Assembly (NCBI GenBank): GCA_025362815.1
Contig: JANYFG010000066.1
Span: forward strand, 1 to 64,000
Direction: 5' to 3'
Length of the DNA: 64,000 nucleotides
Source: Rhodospirillales bacterium
Lineage (GTDB): Bacteria; Pseudomonadota; Alphaproteobacteria; Acetobacterales; Acetobacteraceae
In this document: positions 31,240 to 39,763 of the stretch, one piece after another
Numbering within the stretch: the first letter of the stretch is position 1
Layout: each line of letters opens with the position of its first letter
Translations under genes and position numbers: made by a program
The notes under the pieces: model-generated
What the model was told of the DNA's origin: nothing
Database searches by the model: none
The model's input: the letters and a program-made list of their open reading frames with translations, nothing else

Positions 31240-33593
31240 TGGCCGGGAGATCATCTATCACGCAGCGGACCTCATCGCCCGAAGCCTCGGTGGAAGCACC
31301 CGCGCGACTTTGGCTGGCCCAACGATCGTTCTCCTTTCTGCTCGGCGCCGTCATGATCCTGATGCTGAGCGCCAGCATCTATACCGCCATCATGATCCGA
31401 GACCGGCAACGCGCCTTCGGTGAAGTCTCGCGCTACAACGTCACCTGGGTCGCAAGCCAGGCCGCCCTCGAAGTGGCACGCCTCGAAAACGCGGTCCGCG
31501 CGCTGGCCATGGCCGGGCCCGGCGCCGACCCCTCTCCCGTCCAGGTCCGCTACGATATCGTGGTGAACCGGATGCAGATCCTGGGCCACGGCGATGCCGG
31601 CGAACTCATCCACTCCCAGGCCGAACTCGGCGGCATCTACCAGTCCCTGCAAACCGCCATGGCCGATGCGGAACGGCTGATGGACCGGCTGGACCAGCCC
31701 GGCAACATCGGCCGGCTTGCTACCATCCTCGCCCCCCTGGGGCTGAAAATGGCCAGGCTCGCCGGGGCCGCGCACGATACCGGCGGCAACCTCGTGTCCG
31801 AGGATCTCGATCAGCTCCGCACGCTTCACAGCGTCTTCTCCGGCATGCTGATGGCGGTGATCGCCTGCTGCACCGGCCTGATCATCGTGCTTGCCTTCAA
31901 CAACCGCATGCTCACGCTGGCCCACCGCAACGTCGGTGCCCTGGTGGTCGACCTGCGCCGCACCGGGCGCGAACTGTCCACCGCCAACGACGCCTCGCGG
32001 ATATCGGCTGACGAAATCCGCCAGCAGAACCGCACCCTCCAGGCCCGCGATCATGCTCTGGCGCTGCAGAACACCCGTTTCGATGCCGCGCTGAACAACA
32101 TGTCCCAGGGCCTGTGCATGGTCGGGCCAGACAACCGGCTGATCGTGTGCAACAAGCAGTTTCGCGCGTTGTTCACCATCGCGCCGCCCCCCACCGGCAT
32201 GCCCGTCGCCAGCCTGTTCGACGATATCATCCAAGCCGGCCGGGCCGATCCGCACATGGTGCGAAGGGTGTGGCAGGAACAGCAGGCGCTGGCCGATCTG
32301 TCCGGCTCCGGCGCTTTCGTCGTCCAGAACGACGAACTCGTGGCCGGCGCGATGAGCGCGCTGGCCGTGGCGCACCAGCCCATGCCGGATGGCGGCTGGG
32401 TCGCCACATACTCCGACATCACCGACCGCAGGCTCGCCGAGGAAGGGCTTGCCCAGGCGCAGAAGATGGAGGCGATCGGCAACCTCACCGGCGGCATGGC
32501 GCATGATTTCAACAATCTCCTCGCCGTCATCTCGCTCAACCTCGAACAGGCGCTGGGCCGCACCGACCAGCCGGACATCGTCCACAAACACGCCTCGCGC
32601 GCCCTTCAGGCCAGCCTGCGCGGCGCCACCCTCATCTCGCAGCTGCTCGCCTTCGCCCGCCGGCAACCGCTGGCACCGCAGCGCATCAGCGTCAACACCT
32701 GGATCGGCGCAATCGCCAACCTGCTCGAGCACATGCTGGGCGACAGCGTCCGCATCAAACTCGACCTCGGGACCGACATCTGGCCGGTGAACGCCGACGC
32801 CACGCGTCTGGAAACCGCCATCGCCAACCTTGCCACCAACGCCCGCGATGCCATGCCGGATGGCGGCACGCTCACCATCGTCACCCGCAACTGCACGCTC
32901 TCGGCGGCCGAGATCCGTCTGCGGCCGGATGCCAAACAAGGCGACTACGTGCTCATCGAGGTGGCAGACACCGGAACCGGCATGCCGCCCCAGGTGGTCA
33001 ACCGCATCTTCGAGCCGTTCTTCACCACCAAGGACGAAGGCCAGGGAACCGGGCTCGGCCTCAGTATGGTGTTCGGTTTCATCCGCCAGTCCGGTGGCCA
33101 TATCGTGGTCGACAGCGTCGCAGGCCAGGGCACCGTCTTCCGTCTGCACCTACCCCGCGCAGACGGCGTGGTGGCACGCGAGCCGGAGGCCACGGGTGCC
33201 ACCGAAATCCGCGGCGGCAGCGAGGCGATCCTGGTGGTCGAGGACAACGAGGCGGTGCGCCTGGTCACCACCGAACTGCTCGCCCAACTCGGCTACAACA
33301 TCATCGGCGTCGACAACCCGCAAGACGCCCTGGCCTTGATCCGGTCCGATCGCGCCATCGATCTCGTGTTCAGCGACGTGGTCATGCCCGGCGGCATGGA
33401 TGGTTTCGACCTGGTCAAGCAGGCCCGCGCCTGCCGGCCGGCCCTGAAGCTGCTGCTGACCTCCGGCTATTCCCAATTCGCGAAATCCTCGGACCAAGGG
33501 CATGTGCCAGGCGAGGCGCCGGTGCGGGTGCTGGGCAAGCCGTTCCGCCAAAGCGAACTGTCGCAGGCGCTGCGCGAAGTGCTCGACGCCTGA
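31239..33593 (+). CDS. Membrane-bound hybrid sensor histidine kinase/response regulator
   Basis: The 784-residue inner-membrane sensor has a first helix at about 30-50 (SFLLGAVMILMLSASIYTA), a helical periplasmic domain of about 150 residues and a second helix at about 203-222 (MAVIACCTGLIIVLAF). A short coiled coil, a PAS domain (ALNNMSQGLCMVGPDNRL), a HisKA domain with H422 (GGMAHDFNNLLAVIS), an HATPase domain (ADTGTGMPPQVVNRIFEPFF, TGLGLSMVFGF) and a C-terminal receiver with D713 (DLVFSDVVMPGG) follow. The start shares one base with the stop of the upstream exported protein. The attached receiver implies a phosphorelay whose output is not encoded nearby; ChpT at 38.9 kb is one conceivable phosphotransferase. 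Confidence 0.93.
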   Translation: MAGRSSITQRTSSPEASVEAPARLWLAQRSFSFLLGAVMILMLSASIYTAIMIRDRQRAFGEVSRYNVTWVASQAALEVARLENAVRALAMAGPGADPSPVQVRYDIVVNRMQILGHGDAGELIHSQAELGGIYQSLQTAMADAERLMDRLDQPGNIGRLATILAPLGLKMARLAGAAHDTGGNLVSEDLDQLRTLHSVFSGMLMAVIACCTGLIIVLAFNNRMLTLAHRNVGALVVDLRRTGRELSTANDASRISADEIRQQNRTLQARDHALALQNTRFDAALNNMSQGLCMVGPDNRLIVCNKQFRALFTIAPPPTGMPVASLFDDIIQAGRADPHMVRRVWQEQQALADLSGSGAFVVQNDELVAGAMSALAVAHQPMPDGGWVATYSDITDRRLAEEGLAQAQKMEAIGNLTGGMAHDFNNLLAVISLNLEQALGRTDQPDIVHKHASRALQASLRGATLISQLLAFARRQPLAPQRISVNTWIGAIANLLEHMLGDSVRIKLDLGTDIWPVNADATRLETAIANLATNARDAMPDGGTLTIVTRNCTLSAAEIRLRPDAKQGDYVLIEVADTGTGMPPQVVNRIFEPFFTTKDEGQGTGLGLSMVFGFIRQSGGHIVVDSVAGQGTVFRLHLPRADGVVAREPEATGATEIRGGSEAILVVEDNEAVRLVTTELLAQLGYNIIGVDNPQDALALIRSDRAIDLVFSDVVMPGGMDGFDLVKQARACRPALKLLLTSGYSQFAKSSDQGHVPGEAPVRVLGKPFRQSELSQALREVLDA

Positions 33594-33685
33594 CACCCAC
33601 CCGGAGGGGTCTTGGAGGGAAAGCGGGGTTGCGCAACACCATTCCCCATCGCACATCTGCTGTGTCGCAGATCAAGGACTGAAGC

Positions 33686-34390
33686 ATGAGCACCAGCGTC
33701 ATTCCGGCTGAAGTGGCGCGGTTCGATGCCCTCGCCGCCAGCTGGTGGAACCCGCGCGGCCCGATGGCCCCGCTGCACGCCATGAATCCGCTGCGCGTCG
33801 GCTGGATCGATACCGCCATCAAAGCCCGGTTCGCAGCGCCCGTGCACCTTCTCGACGTCGGGTGCGGCGCCGGGCTCGCCGCCGAGGCGCTGGCGAAGCT
33901 GGGTCACGACGTCACCGGCATCGATGCCGCCACGGACATCATCGCAGCTGCGAAGGCACACGCGCTCGGCCAGTCGCTCCCCCTCGCCTACCGCGTGTCC
34001 ACCGCCGAAGCCCTGCACGAGGAAGGTGCGCGGTTCGATGTGGTCACCGCACTGGAAGTCATCGAGCATGTCGCCGACCCCCGGCAGTTCGTCGCCACAC
34101 TGTCCAATCTCCTGGCACCTGGCGGCCTGCTGGTGCTGTCCACGCTCAACCGCACCCGCCGCGCCTATCTCACCGCCAAGCTCGGCGCCGAATACGTGCT
34201 GAGGCTGTTGCCGGTGGGTACGCATGACTGGCGAAAATTTCTCACGCCGTCAGAACTCGCCGCCATGCTGCGAGACGCGGGCCTGCGCACCACCGATGTC
34301 GCCGGCATGCGCTACGCCCCGCTCGCCGGCACCTGGCGCGCCAGCCATGACACTTCCATCAACTATATACTGGCCGCGGTCAAGGATTAA
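33686..34390 (+). CDS. ubiG: Ubiquinone O-methyltransferase UbiG
   Basis: SAM-dependent enzyme that carries out both O-methylations in ubiquinone synthesis (COQ3 homologue). The 234-residue protein begins with VARFDALAASWWNPRGPMAPLH and has SAM motif I (LLDVGCGAGLAAEALAKLG), EVIEHVADPRQF and the C-terminal GTHDWRKFLTPSELAAMLR, all typical of UbiG. AAGGA lies 7 nt before the ATG. Confidence 0.97.
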   Translation: MSTSVIPAEVARFDALAASWWNPRGPMAPLHAMNPLRVGWIDTAIKARFAAPVHLLDVGCGAGLAAEALAKLGHDVTGIDAATDIIAAAKAHALGQSLPLAYRVSTAEALHEEGARFDVVTALEVIEHVADPRQFVATLSNLLAPGGLLVLSTLNRTRRAYLTAKLGAEYVLRLLPVGTHDWRKFLTPSELAAMLRDAGLRTTDVAGMRYAPLAGTWRASHDTSINYILAAVKD

Positions 34391-34416
34391 ATTCCTTATT
34401 TGGACCATCGATCGCG

Positions 34417-34860
34417 CTATCCGTCCGCACGCGGCACCCACGGAATGCGCGCCACCGCAATCCCGTCATCGGCCAGCGCCTCCGCCTGCTCGGCCGTCGT
34501 CTCGCCGTAGATGGCGCGCGCGGGCAACTCGCCCTCATGCATCCGCCGCGCATCCTCGGCGAAATTCTCGCCCACGTAATCGCAACGCCGCTCCACCTCG
34601 GCGCGCAGGCGCTGCAACGCCACACGCATCTGGTCGGGCATCTGGTTCGGCGTCACGGCCACGGACTTCGCCGGCGCCACCTCCCGCGCATTGCCTTTTC
34701 GCGAAACCGAAGGCGCCATCAGCCCACGCTCCACGTCCACCCCGCCACACACGGGGCAGGCCACCAGCCCCTTCGTCACCTGCCTGTCGAAAGCCGCACC
34801 GCTGGCGAACCAGCCGTCGAACGCATGCGCCTGGCCGCATTGCAGCGTGTAGTGGATCAT
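34417..34860 (-). CDS. DUF1178 family protein
   Basis: A 147-residue protein with the DUF1178 pattern: N-terminal MIHYTLQCGQAHAFDGWFAS, a CPVCGG zinc-ribbon-like pair with the earlier Cys, and a C-terminal AIYGETTAEQAEALADDGI followed by PWVPRADG. The family is widespread in alphaproteobacteria and has no known function; the Cys pair suggests metal binding. It lies 6 bp downstream of the glutaredoxin gene and is probably in the same transcript. Confidence 0.92.
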   Translation of the reverse strand: MIHYTLQCGQAHAFDGWFASGAAFDRQVTKGLVACPVCGGVDVERGLMAPSVSRKGNAREVAPAKSVAVTPNQMPDQMRVALQRLRAEVERRCDYVGENFAEDARRMHEGELPARAIYGETTAEQAEALADDGIAVARIPWVPRADG

Positions 34861-34866
34861 GACGCG

Positions 34867-35121
34867 TCAGGCCGCCTTCAACAGCCCATCGAGCATGCCC
34901 TGGCGATCCAACGCCAGCAGATCGTCGCAGCCGCCGATATGCGCGCCATCGATGAAGATCTGCGGCACACTCGTGCGGCCGGCGCGCTTGAGGCTTTCAG
35001 CCCGTTCCTTGGAGCCGTCGGGCGCGTGGATCTCGGCGAATGCCACACCCTTCTGCGTCAGCAGCGTCTTGGCCCGCGTGCAGAACCCGCAGAAATCATC
35101 CGTGTAGATTTCAACCGTCAT
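34867..35121 (-). CDS. grxC: Glutaredoxin with CGFC active site
   Basis: An 84-residue thioredoxin-fold protein of the GrxC class. VEIYTDDFCGFCTRAKTLL holds the redox motif as CGFC instead of the common CPYC, and TSVPQIFIDGAHIGGCDDL holds the cis-proline and the glutathione-binding GG. It reduces protein or glutathione mixed disulfides in the cytoplasm. The proline-free motif could shift its redox potential. Located between comF and DUF1178, a neighbourhood common in alphaproteobacteria. Confidence 0.92.
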   Translation of the reverse strand: MTVEIYTDDFCGFCTRAKTLLTQKGVAFAEIHAPDGSKERAESLKRAGRTSVPQIFIDGAHIGGCDDLLALDRQGMLDGLLKAA

Positions 35122-35158
35122 CGCGCTCTCCTGCTCATTCCGATCCCGTTAGATCGTA

Positions 35159-35932
35159 TCAGTCCGTCGAAGCTGCAAGATGCAGCTCATCCTTCAGTCG
35201 CGGATCGGGCACCCGCGCCGCCACCACCACATCCACGCTGGCCGCCCCCGCCGCGAGCAGCGCCTCGGTGCACGCCCCGCAGGTCGCGCCAGACGTCAGC
35301 ACATCATCGACCAGCACAATCCGGCGCCCGGCGATCGAAGCCCCGGCCCCACGCCGCGGCGCAAACACATCGCGCAACACCGCAGCGCGCCGCTCCGCCG
35401 AAAGATCCGCCAGCGACGGCGTCACCCGCAGACGCACCAGCGCGTCCAGCCGCACCGGCACCCCCGCGATCCGCCCCAGCGCACGCGCCAGAAGCCCGGC
35501 CTGGTTGTAGCGCCGCGCGCGCAGCCGCTGCGGATGCAACGGCACCGGCACCAGCAGATCCGCCTCCTCCAGCACATCCGCCCCGGCGCGCGCCATGAAC
35601 ACCGCAAGCCAACGCGCCAGCTCCGGCCGATCGCGGTGCTTCATCGCCAAAATCAGCTTCCGGCTCTGCGTGTCGTAACACAAGGCCGCGCGGGCACGCC
35701 CCCACGGCGGCGGTGCCTCCTCGCATTGCGCGCACAGCAGGGCCGCAGGCAGCCCGGCATGGCTCACAGGCGCGCCGCACTGGCGGCAGAACGGGCGCGA
35801 GATAAACGTCATCCGGGTGAAACATGCGCCGCAAAACCGTCCCGGCGCGTCCACCGCCGCGTCGCAGGTCAGGCAAACCGGGGGCAGCAGCACATCGAGC
35901 ACCGCCCCGCCCAGCCCTGCCGCATGTCGCAT
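35159..35932 (-). CDS. comF: ComF family phosphoribosyltransferase-like protein
   Basis: A protein of about 257 residues with two N-terminal Cys4-type clusters (CLTCDAAVDAPGRFCGAC, CRQCGAPVSHAG...CAQCE) and a C-terminal type I phosphoribosyltransferase domain. The PRPP loop is RIVLVDDVLTSGATCGAC, preceded by LVPVPLHPQRLRARRYNQA. In other bacteria ComF helps internalise transforming DNA; here it may act in DNA uptake or nucleotide salvage. ATG 35932 is chosen; GTG 35944 four codons upstream is the alternative. Neither has a clear ribosome-binding site. Confidence 0.92.
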   Translation of the reverse strand: MRHAAGLGGAVLDVLLPPVCLTCDAAVDAPGRFCGACFTRMTFISRPFCRQCGAPVSHAGLPAALLCAQCEEAPPPWGRARAALCYDTQSRKLILAMKHRDRPELARWLAVFMARAGADVLEEADLLVPVPLHPQRLRARRYNQAGLLARALGRIAGVPVRLDALVRLRVTPSLADLSAERRAAVLRDVFAPRRGAGASIAGRRIVLVDDVLTSGATCGACTEALLAAGAASVDVVVAARVPDPRLKDELHLAASTD

Positions 35933-36005
35933 GAAGTGTCGCACCCGAAACTATGACCGCGCGCGGGGCTTGGCAGCAAACCAATCCCGCGTCACATCCG
36001 CGTTC

Positions 36006-36899
36006 ATGCAGCAGCAATCCGCCCCCACACTCGTTTTCGACCGCACCACCATCCGCCTCCATCGCACCCGCGCGGCGGCCACGGTCACCCACGTGGCGCC
36101 CATCCTGCAGGATATCGCGAACCGCCTGCTCGACCGGCTGGACGACACAACCCACCGCTTCACCCGCGCGCTCGACATCGGCGGCCGCGGCATCACCGCC
36201 CCCATGTTGCGCGCCCGCGGCATCTGGACCGTCGCCACCGACCTCTCACCGGCGATGGCCGCCCGCAACGACGGCCCGGCCCTCGCAGCGGACGAGGAAT
36301 GTCTCCCCTTCGCCCCCGCCAGCTTCGACCTCGTCGTCGCCAACCTTTCCCTGCACGTCATCAACGATCTGCCGGGCGCGCTCATCCAGATACGCCGCGC
36401 GCTGCGACCGGACGGGCTGTTCCTGGCCAGCCTCCCGGCCCTCGGCACCCTGGCCGAGTTGCGCCTCGCCCTCACCGAAGCCGAGGCCGCCCTATCCACC
36501 GGCGCCGCCCCACGCGTCTCGCCGTTCCCAGACCTGCGTGACGGCGCGGCCCTTCTGCAACGCGCCGGATTCGCCCTGCCGGTGGCCGACGCCGAAGACA
36601 TCACGCTGCGCTACGCCACCCCCGCCAACCTCCTGGCCGACCTCCGCCACGCCGGCGAGACCAACGCCACACGCCTGCGCAGCCGCTGCCCACCGCCGCG
36701 CCTGCTGTTCCCCACCGCGCTCGCCAGCATGACGAACCCCGACGGCAGCCTCTCGGCCACACTCCGCCTCGCCATGCTCACCGGCTGGGCCCCCGCCGCC
36801 TCCCAACCCAAGCCGCTACGCCCCGGCAGCGCGCAAACCTCGCTGGCCGCGGCCTTGCGGGAGCAACCGGGCGATATCGTAAACAACCCGGAACGATAG
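36006..36899 (+). CDS. NDUFAF5-like SAM-dependent methyltransferase-fold protein
   Basis: A 297-residue protein with a class I methyltransferase domain: ALDIGGRGITAPML (motif I), TVATDLSPAM, LPFAPASFDLVVANLSLHVIN, and ALRPDGLFLASLPALGTLAELR. This layout, divergent from comF and near grxC, matches the alphaproteobacterial relatives of NDUFAF5, a mitochondrial complex I assembly factor that hydroxylates an arginine. BioC-type malonyl-ACP methyltransferase is the other option; no biotin genes are nearby. ATG 36006 is selected as the first ATG before the conserved LVFDRTTIRLHR. Confidence 0.85.
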   Translation: MQQQSAPTLVFDRTTIRLHRTRAAATVTHVAPILQDIANRLLDRLDDTTHRFTRALDIGGRGITAPMLRARGIWTVATDLSPAMAARNDGPALAADEECLPFAPASFDLVVANLSLHVINDLPGALIQIRRALRPDGLFLASLPALGTLAELRLALTEAEAALSTGAAPRVSPFPDLRDGAALLQRAGFALPVADAEDITLRYATPANLLADLRHAGETNATRLRSRCPPPRLLFPTALASMTNPDGSLSATLRLAMLTGWAPAASQPKPLRPGSAQTSLAAALREQPGDIVNNPER

Positions 36900-36920
36900 A
36901 GTCGCCGGTTCGCGACGCCG

Positions 36921-37595
36921 CTAATCCGTCTTGCCGAAAATATCTCGCTTTCGGCCATATCCTTGCCGCCGTGCCGCTGCCAACACACCGCGTGGCAAGG
37001 GAATCCGCCCCCAATCCACCGGCGCCGGCCTGGCGCGAGCGGGGCGCACCGACGGCGTCCGTGCCACCCGGGCCACCACGACCACCCCCGGCCGCAACAA
37101 GGCCGCCTCGATCGCCAGCATCCGACAGATCGGCCGCAAAACCCGCCCGGCCTGCGGGGCCGCCGCAAGCAAGGCCACAATGTCGGGCGTCTGCAGCAAA
37201 TGCCGTAGCTGTTCGCGGTAGCCGACCGCCTGCCACCCTGCCAGCCGCACCAGCCAACCGAACTGCCCCGGCCAAACTCGCCCACCCCCTGTTCGTGAAT
37301 CCGCCGCGTCCGACAGCGTGCCAGGTGTAATAGCGTCAGCCACCACCCCCGCGGGCCTGCGCCACAATCTCCCAGCCGCAAACCGGGCCACCATCCGCTC
37401 CATCTGCGCGATCGCCATCGACACCCGGCGATGCAGCAGGAACATCACCACGTCATCGAACAACCCGCGCAGGCGCCATTCCCCCACCCGCCCGAGCATG
37501 GCGCGCAGAACGATCGGCAGGTCCAGAAAAGGAGAGGGGTGCGAAAGCTTTATCACCCGCCATTCAACACCACGGCAGGTGGCCGGTTGCAACAT
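36921..37595 (-). CDS. Hypothetical protein, Ala/Arg-rich
   Basis: A 224-residue frame that I cannot assign to a family. It has a hydrophobic N-terminal third (LPIVLRAMLGRVGEW, DDVVMFLLHRRVSMAIAQMERMVARF), a central GWQAVGYREQLRHLLQTPDIVALLA, a hydrophobic LRPGVVVVARVAR and a basic C-terminus (GRIPLPRGVLAAARRQGYGRKR). The frame is intact across a stretch where no competing frame gives a sensible protein, and codon use looks like that of its neighbours. The true start may be GTG at the fourteenth codon. Convergent with the methyltransferase gene. Confidence 0.62.
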   Translation of the reverse strand: MLQPATCRGVEWRVIKLSHPSPFLDLPIVLRAMLGRVGEWRLRGLFDDVVMFLLHRRVSMAIAQMERMVARFAAGRLWRRPAGVVADAITPGTLSDAADSRTGGGRVWPGQFGWLVRLAGWQAVGYREQLRHLLQTPDIVALLAAAPQAGRVLRPICRMLAIEAALLRPGVVVVARVARTPSVRPARARPAPVDWGRIPLPRGVLAAARRQGYGRKRDIFGKTD

Positions 37596-37666
37596 AAAAA
37601 CCCGTCAAACACCGTGAGTAAAACGTCAGCCGCCGCGCCCCACGGCCGCCCGCGTGATCGCTGTTG

Positions 37667-38653
37667 CTATCCGCCCGTCACACTCATATGCCGCGTCACC
37701 GAAGGCGCCGTCTCCCGGCGATCGATCACGAAATCATGACCTTTCGGCTTGCGCGCAATCGCCGCCACGATCGCGGCGTCCAACGCCTCGTCCGACGCCC
37801 CGCCCCGCAGCAACGGCCGGAAATCCGCGGCATCGTCCTGCCCCAGACACATATAGAGCGTGCCGGTGCAGGTCAGTCGCACCCGATTGCAGCTCTCGCA
37901 GAAATTATGCGTCATCGGCGTGATGAACCCAATCCGCCCGCCGGTCTCCGCCACCGTGAAATACCGCGCCGGCCCACCGGTCTGATAATCGGTGTCCACC
38001 AGCGTCCAGGTCTTGCGCAACCGCGCCCGCACCTGCGACAGCGGCAGATACTGATCGGCCCGCTCCCCGTCGATCTCGCCCAGCGGCATCGTCTCGATCA
38101 AACACAGATCGAACCCATGCTCGCCGCACCAGGCCAGCATCCCGTCGAACTGGTCCTCGTTCACGCCCTTCAGCGCCACCGCGTTGATCTTCACCGCAAG
38201 CCCAGCCGCCTTGGCCGCGAAAATCCCGTCCAGCGTCTTCTCGAGCTTGCCCCATCGCGTGATCGAGGCGAACAACGCCGGATCCAACGTGTCCAGGCTC
38301 ACATTCACCCGCCGCACGCCCGCCGCGTGGAGATCGGCGGCAAACCGGGGCAGCTGGCTGCCGTTGCTCGTCAAGGTCAGCTCCGACAGACCGTTGCCGA
38401 TGCGCGCCCCCAGCCCCTGGAACAGGGTCAGCACCCCTCGCCGCACCAGCGGCTCCCCGCCGGTGATACGGATCTTGTCGGTCCCCAGCCGGATGAACGC
38501 GCCGCACAGCCGCGCCATCTCCTCCAGGCTCAGCAGCTCCGGCTTCGGCAGGAACGTCATGTCCTCCGCCATGCAATACACACAGCGAAAATCGCAGCGA
38601 TCCGTCACCGAAACGCGAAGATAGCTGATGGTGCGGCCAAAAGGATCGATCAT
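37667..38653 (-). CDS. moaA: GTP 3',8-cyclase MoaA (molybdopterin synthesis)
   Basis: Radical SAM enzyme that performs the first step of molybdenum cofactor synthesis, with MoaC. The 328-residue protein has the N-terminal 4Fe-4S motif CDFRCVYC after [22 protein letters not shown] for SAM binding, the C-terminal second cluster [18 protein letters not shown], and ends in Gly-Gly. No other moa or moe genes lie nearby. Confidence 0.97.
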   Translation of the reverse strand: MIDPFGRTISYLRVSVTDRCDFRCVYCMAEDMTFLPKPELLSLEEMARLCGAFIRLGTDKIRITGGEPLVRRGVLTLFQGLGARIGNGLSELTLTSNGSQLPRFAADLHAAGVRRVNVSLDTLDPALFASITRWGKLEKTLDGIFAAKAAGLAVKINAVALKGVNEDQFDGMLAWCGEHGFDLCLIETMPLGEIDGERADQYLPLSQVRARLRKTWTLVDTDYQTGGPARYFTVAETGGRIGFITPMTHNFCESCNRVRLTCTGTLYMCLGQDDAADFRPLLRGGASDEALDAAIVAAIARKPKGHDFVIDRRETAPSVTRHMSVTGG

Positions 38654-38717
38654 GCCGTGTGGAAAACTCCCATAGACCCGATGTTGTCCATTCCGGCCCC
38701 CACTGCAAGGCCGCCCG

Positions 38718-38894
38718 TCAATCGGATACGCTTTGCAGCGTCACGACGCGCGCATTGATAAGAACCTTGCCCGCATGCTCGAAATTCACCGTCACCCGCG
38801 CGCCCACCACAGACTGCACCTGCCCCTCGCCCCAACCGGGCTGCTGCGGATGGCGCACCCGCTCCCCCGGCTCCAACCCCGCATGAAAACGCAC
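38718..38894 (-). CDS. DUF3553 small protein
   Basis: A protein of about 58 residues matching the DUF3553 pattern: [23 protein letters not shown] followed by [14 protein letters not shown]. These are CarD/SH3-like small domains of unknown role. The start is uncertain. GTG 38894 gives the usual length; the only in-frame ATG (38996) would make the gene overlap chpT by about 50 bp on the opposite strand and adds a Cys-containing leader not seen in the family. Confidence 0.75.
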   Translation of the reverse strand: MRFHAGLEPGERVRHPQQPGWGEGQVQSVVGARVTVNFEHAGKVLINARVVTLQSVSD

Positions 38895-38947
38895 ATGTTC
38901 AATTTCGGTCGGCAAGTCAGACGTCCCCGCATGACATAAGGTCCGAC

Positions 38948-39631
38948 GTGAACATGCGGACCACACCGATGACAACGCAAGAGCCCACCAGCCCAAACCT
39001 CACCCTGGCACTCGCCGGCGCCCTGGCCGAACGGCTGTGCCACGACCTCGCCGGCATCGCGGGCACCGTGGGAAGCGCCCTCGACCTCGCGGCGCAAGAC
39101 CCGGACATGCACGACGAGGCTCTCGACATGGCGCGCGAGGCCGCCACCACGCTGAGCCTGCGGCTACGCCTCCTGCGCGCGGCCTGGAGCGCCGGATCGG
39201 GCGGCCTTGCCCTCGCGGGCGCCGAGCTTCGCGCGCTGGCCATGGGCCTTCCCCTGGGCCGCCGCATGCGCGCCGAACTGCAAGGGCTGGCACCCACCCG
39301 CCGCTTCGGCCCCGGGGCCGCCCGTCTCATCCTCACCCTTCTATTGCTGGCCGCGGAAAGCCTGCACGGCGAAGGCTGCATCGCGCTCGACGAGGCGCCG
39401 GGCGGCAGCCTTCTGCTGTCCATCACAGGCCCCCGCGCCGCCTGGCCCACGGGCCTGATGTCCCTGTTCGCCAGCCCCGAAGAAGCCGCTCTCGCAGCCC
39501 GCGCGTGCAGCCCCAAGACCCTGCTCGCACCGTTGAGCGCGCTGCTCGCCCAAACATCCGGGCTGGCGGTATCGCCGCTGCTCACCCCCACCGGCCATGC
39601 GCCCCCCAAGCTGCGCATCGCAATCGCCTGA
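38948..39631 (+). CDS. chpT: Histidine phosphotransferase ChpT
   Basis: A 227-residue member of the alphaproteobacterial ChpT family. It shuttles phosphate from hybrid kinases such as CckA to the response regulators CtrA and CpdR. The dimerisation/histidine helix reads LAERLCHDLAGIAGTVGSALDL with phospho-accepting H32, and the rest is a degenerate HATPase-like domain (PGAARLILTLLLLAAESL). GTG 38948 has AAGG 6 nt upstream; ATG 38954 is possible. It lies 132 bp upstream of cheA in the same direction. Confidence 0.9.
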   Translation: MNMRTTPMTTQEPTSPNLTLALAGALAERLCHDLAGIAGTVGSALDLAAQDPDMHDEALDMAREAATTLSLRLRLLRAAWSAGSGGLALAGAELRALAMGLPLGRRMRAELQGLAPTRRFGPGAARLILTLLLLAAESLHGEGCIALDEAPGGSLLLSITGPRAAWPTGLMSLFASPEEAALAARACSPKTLLAPLSALLAQTSGLAVSPLLTPTGHAPPKLRIAIA

Positions 39632-39763
39632 AGCCGAGGGCCACAAAAACACCCATCCTCTTCATCCTTTCTTCGTACTCTCCCGTCACATTGCCTCCAT
39701 CGAACCTCACCTCCGCCCGGGCATAGCACCGGGATCACGGCAAACCGGGGCCTGGACCACGCG

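Noticed and set aside
36931-37221. Plus-strand small frame opposite the unknown gene at 36921-37595
   Set aside because: Arg/Thr/Ala-rich with no ribosome-binding site; the opposite frame is longer and more protein-like.
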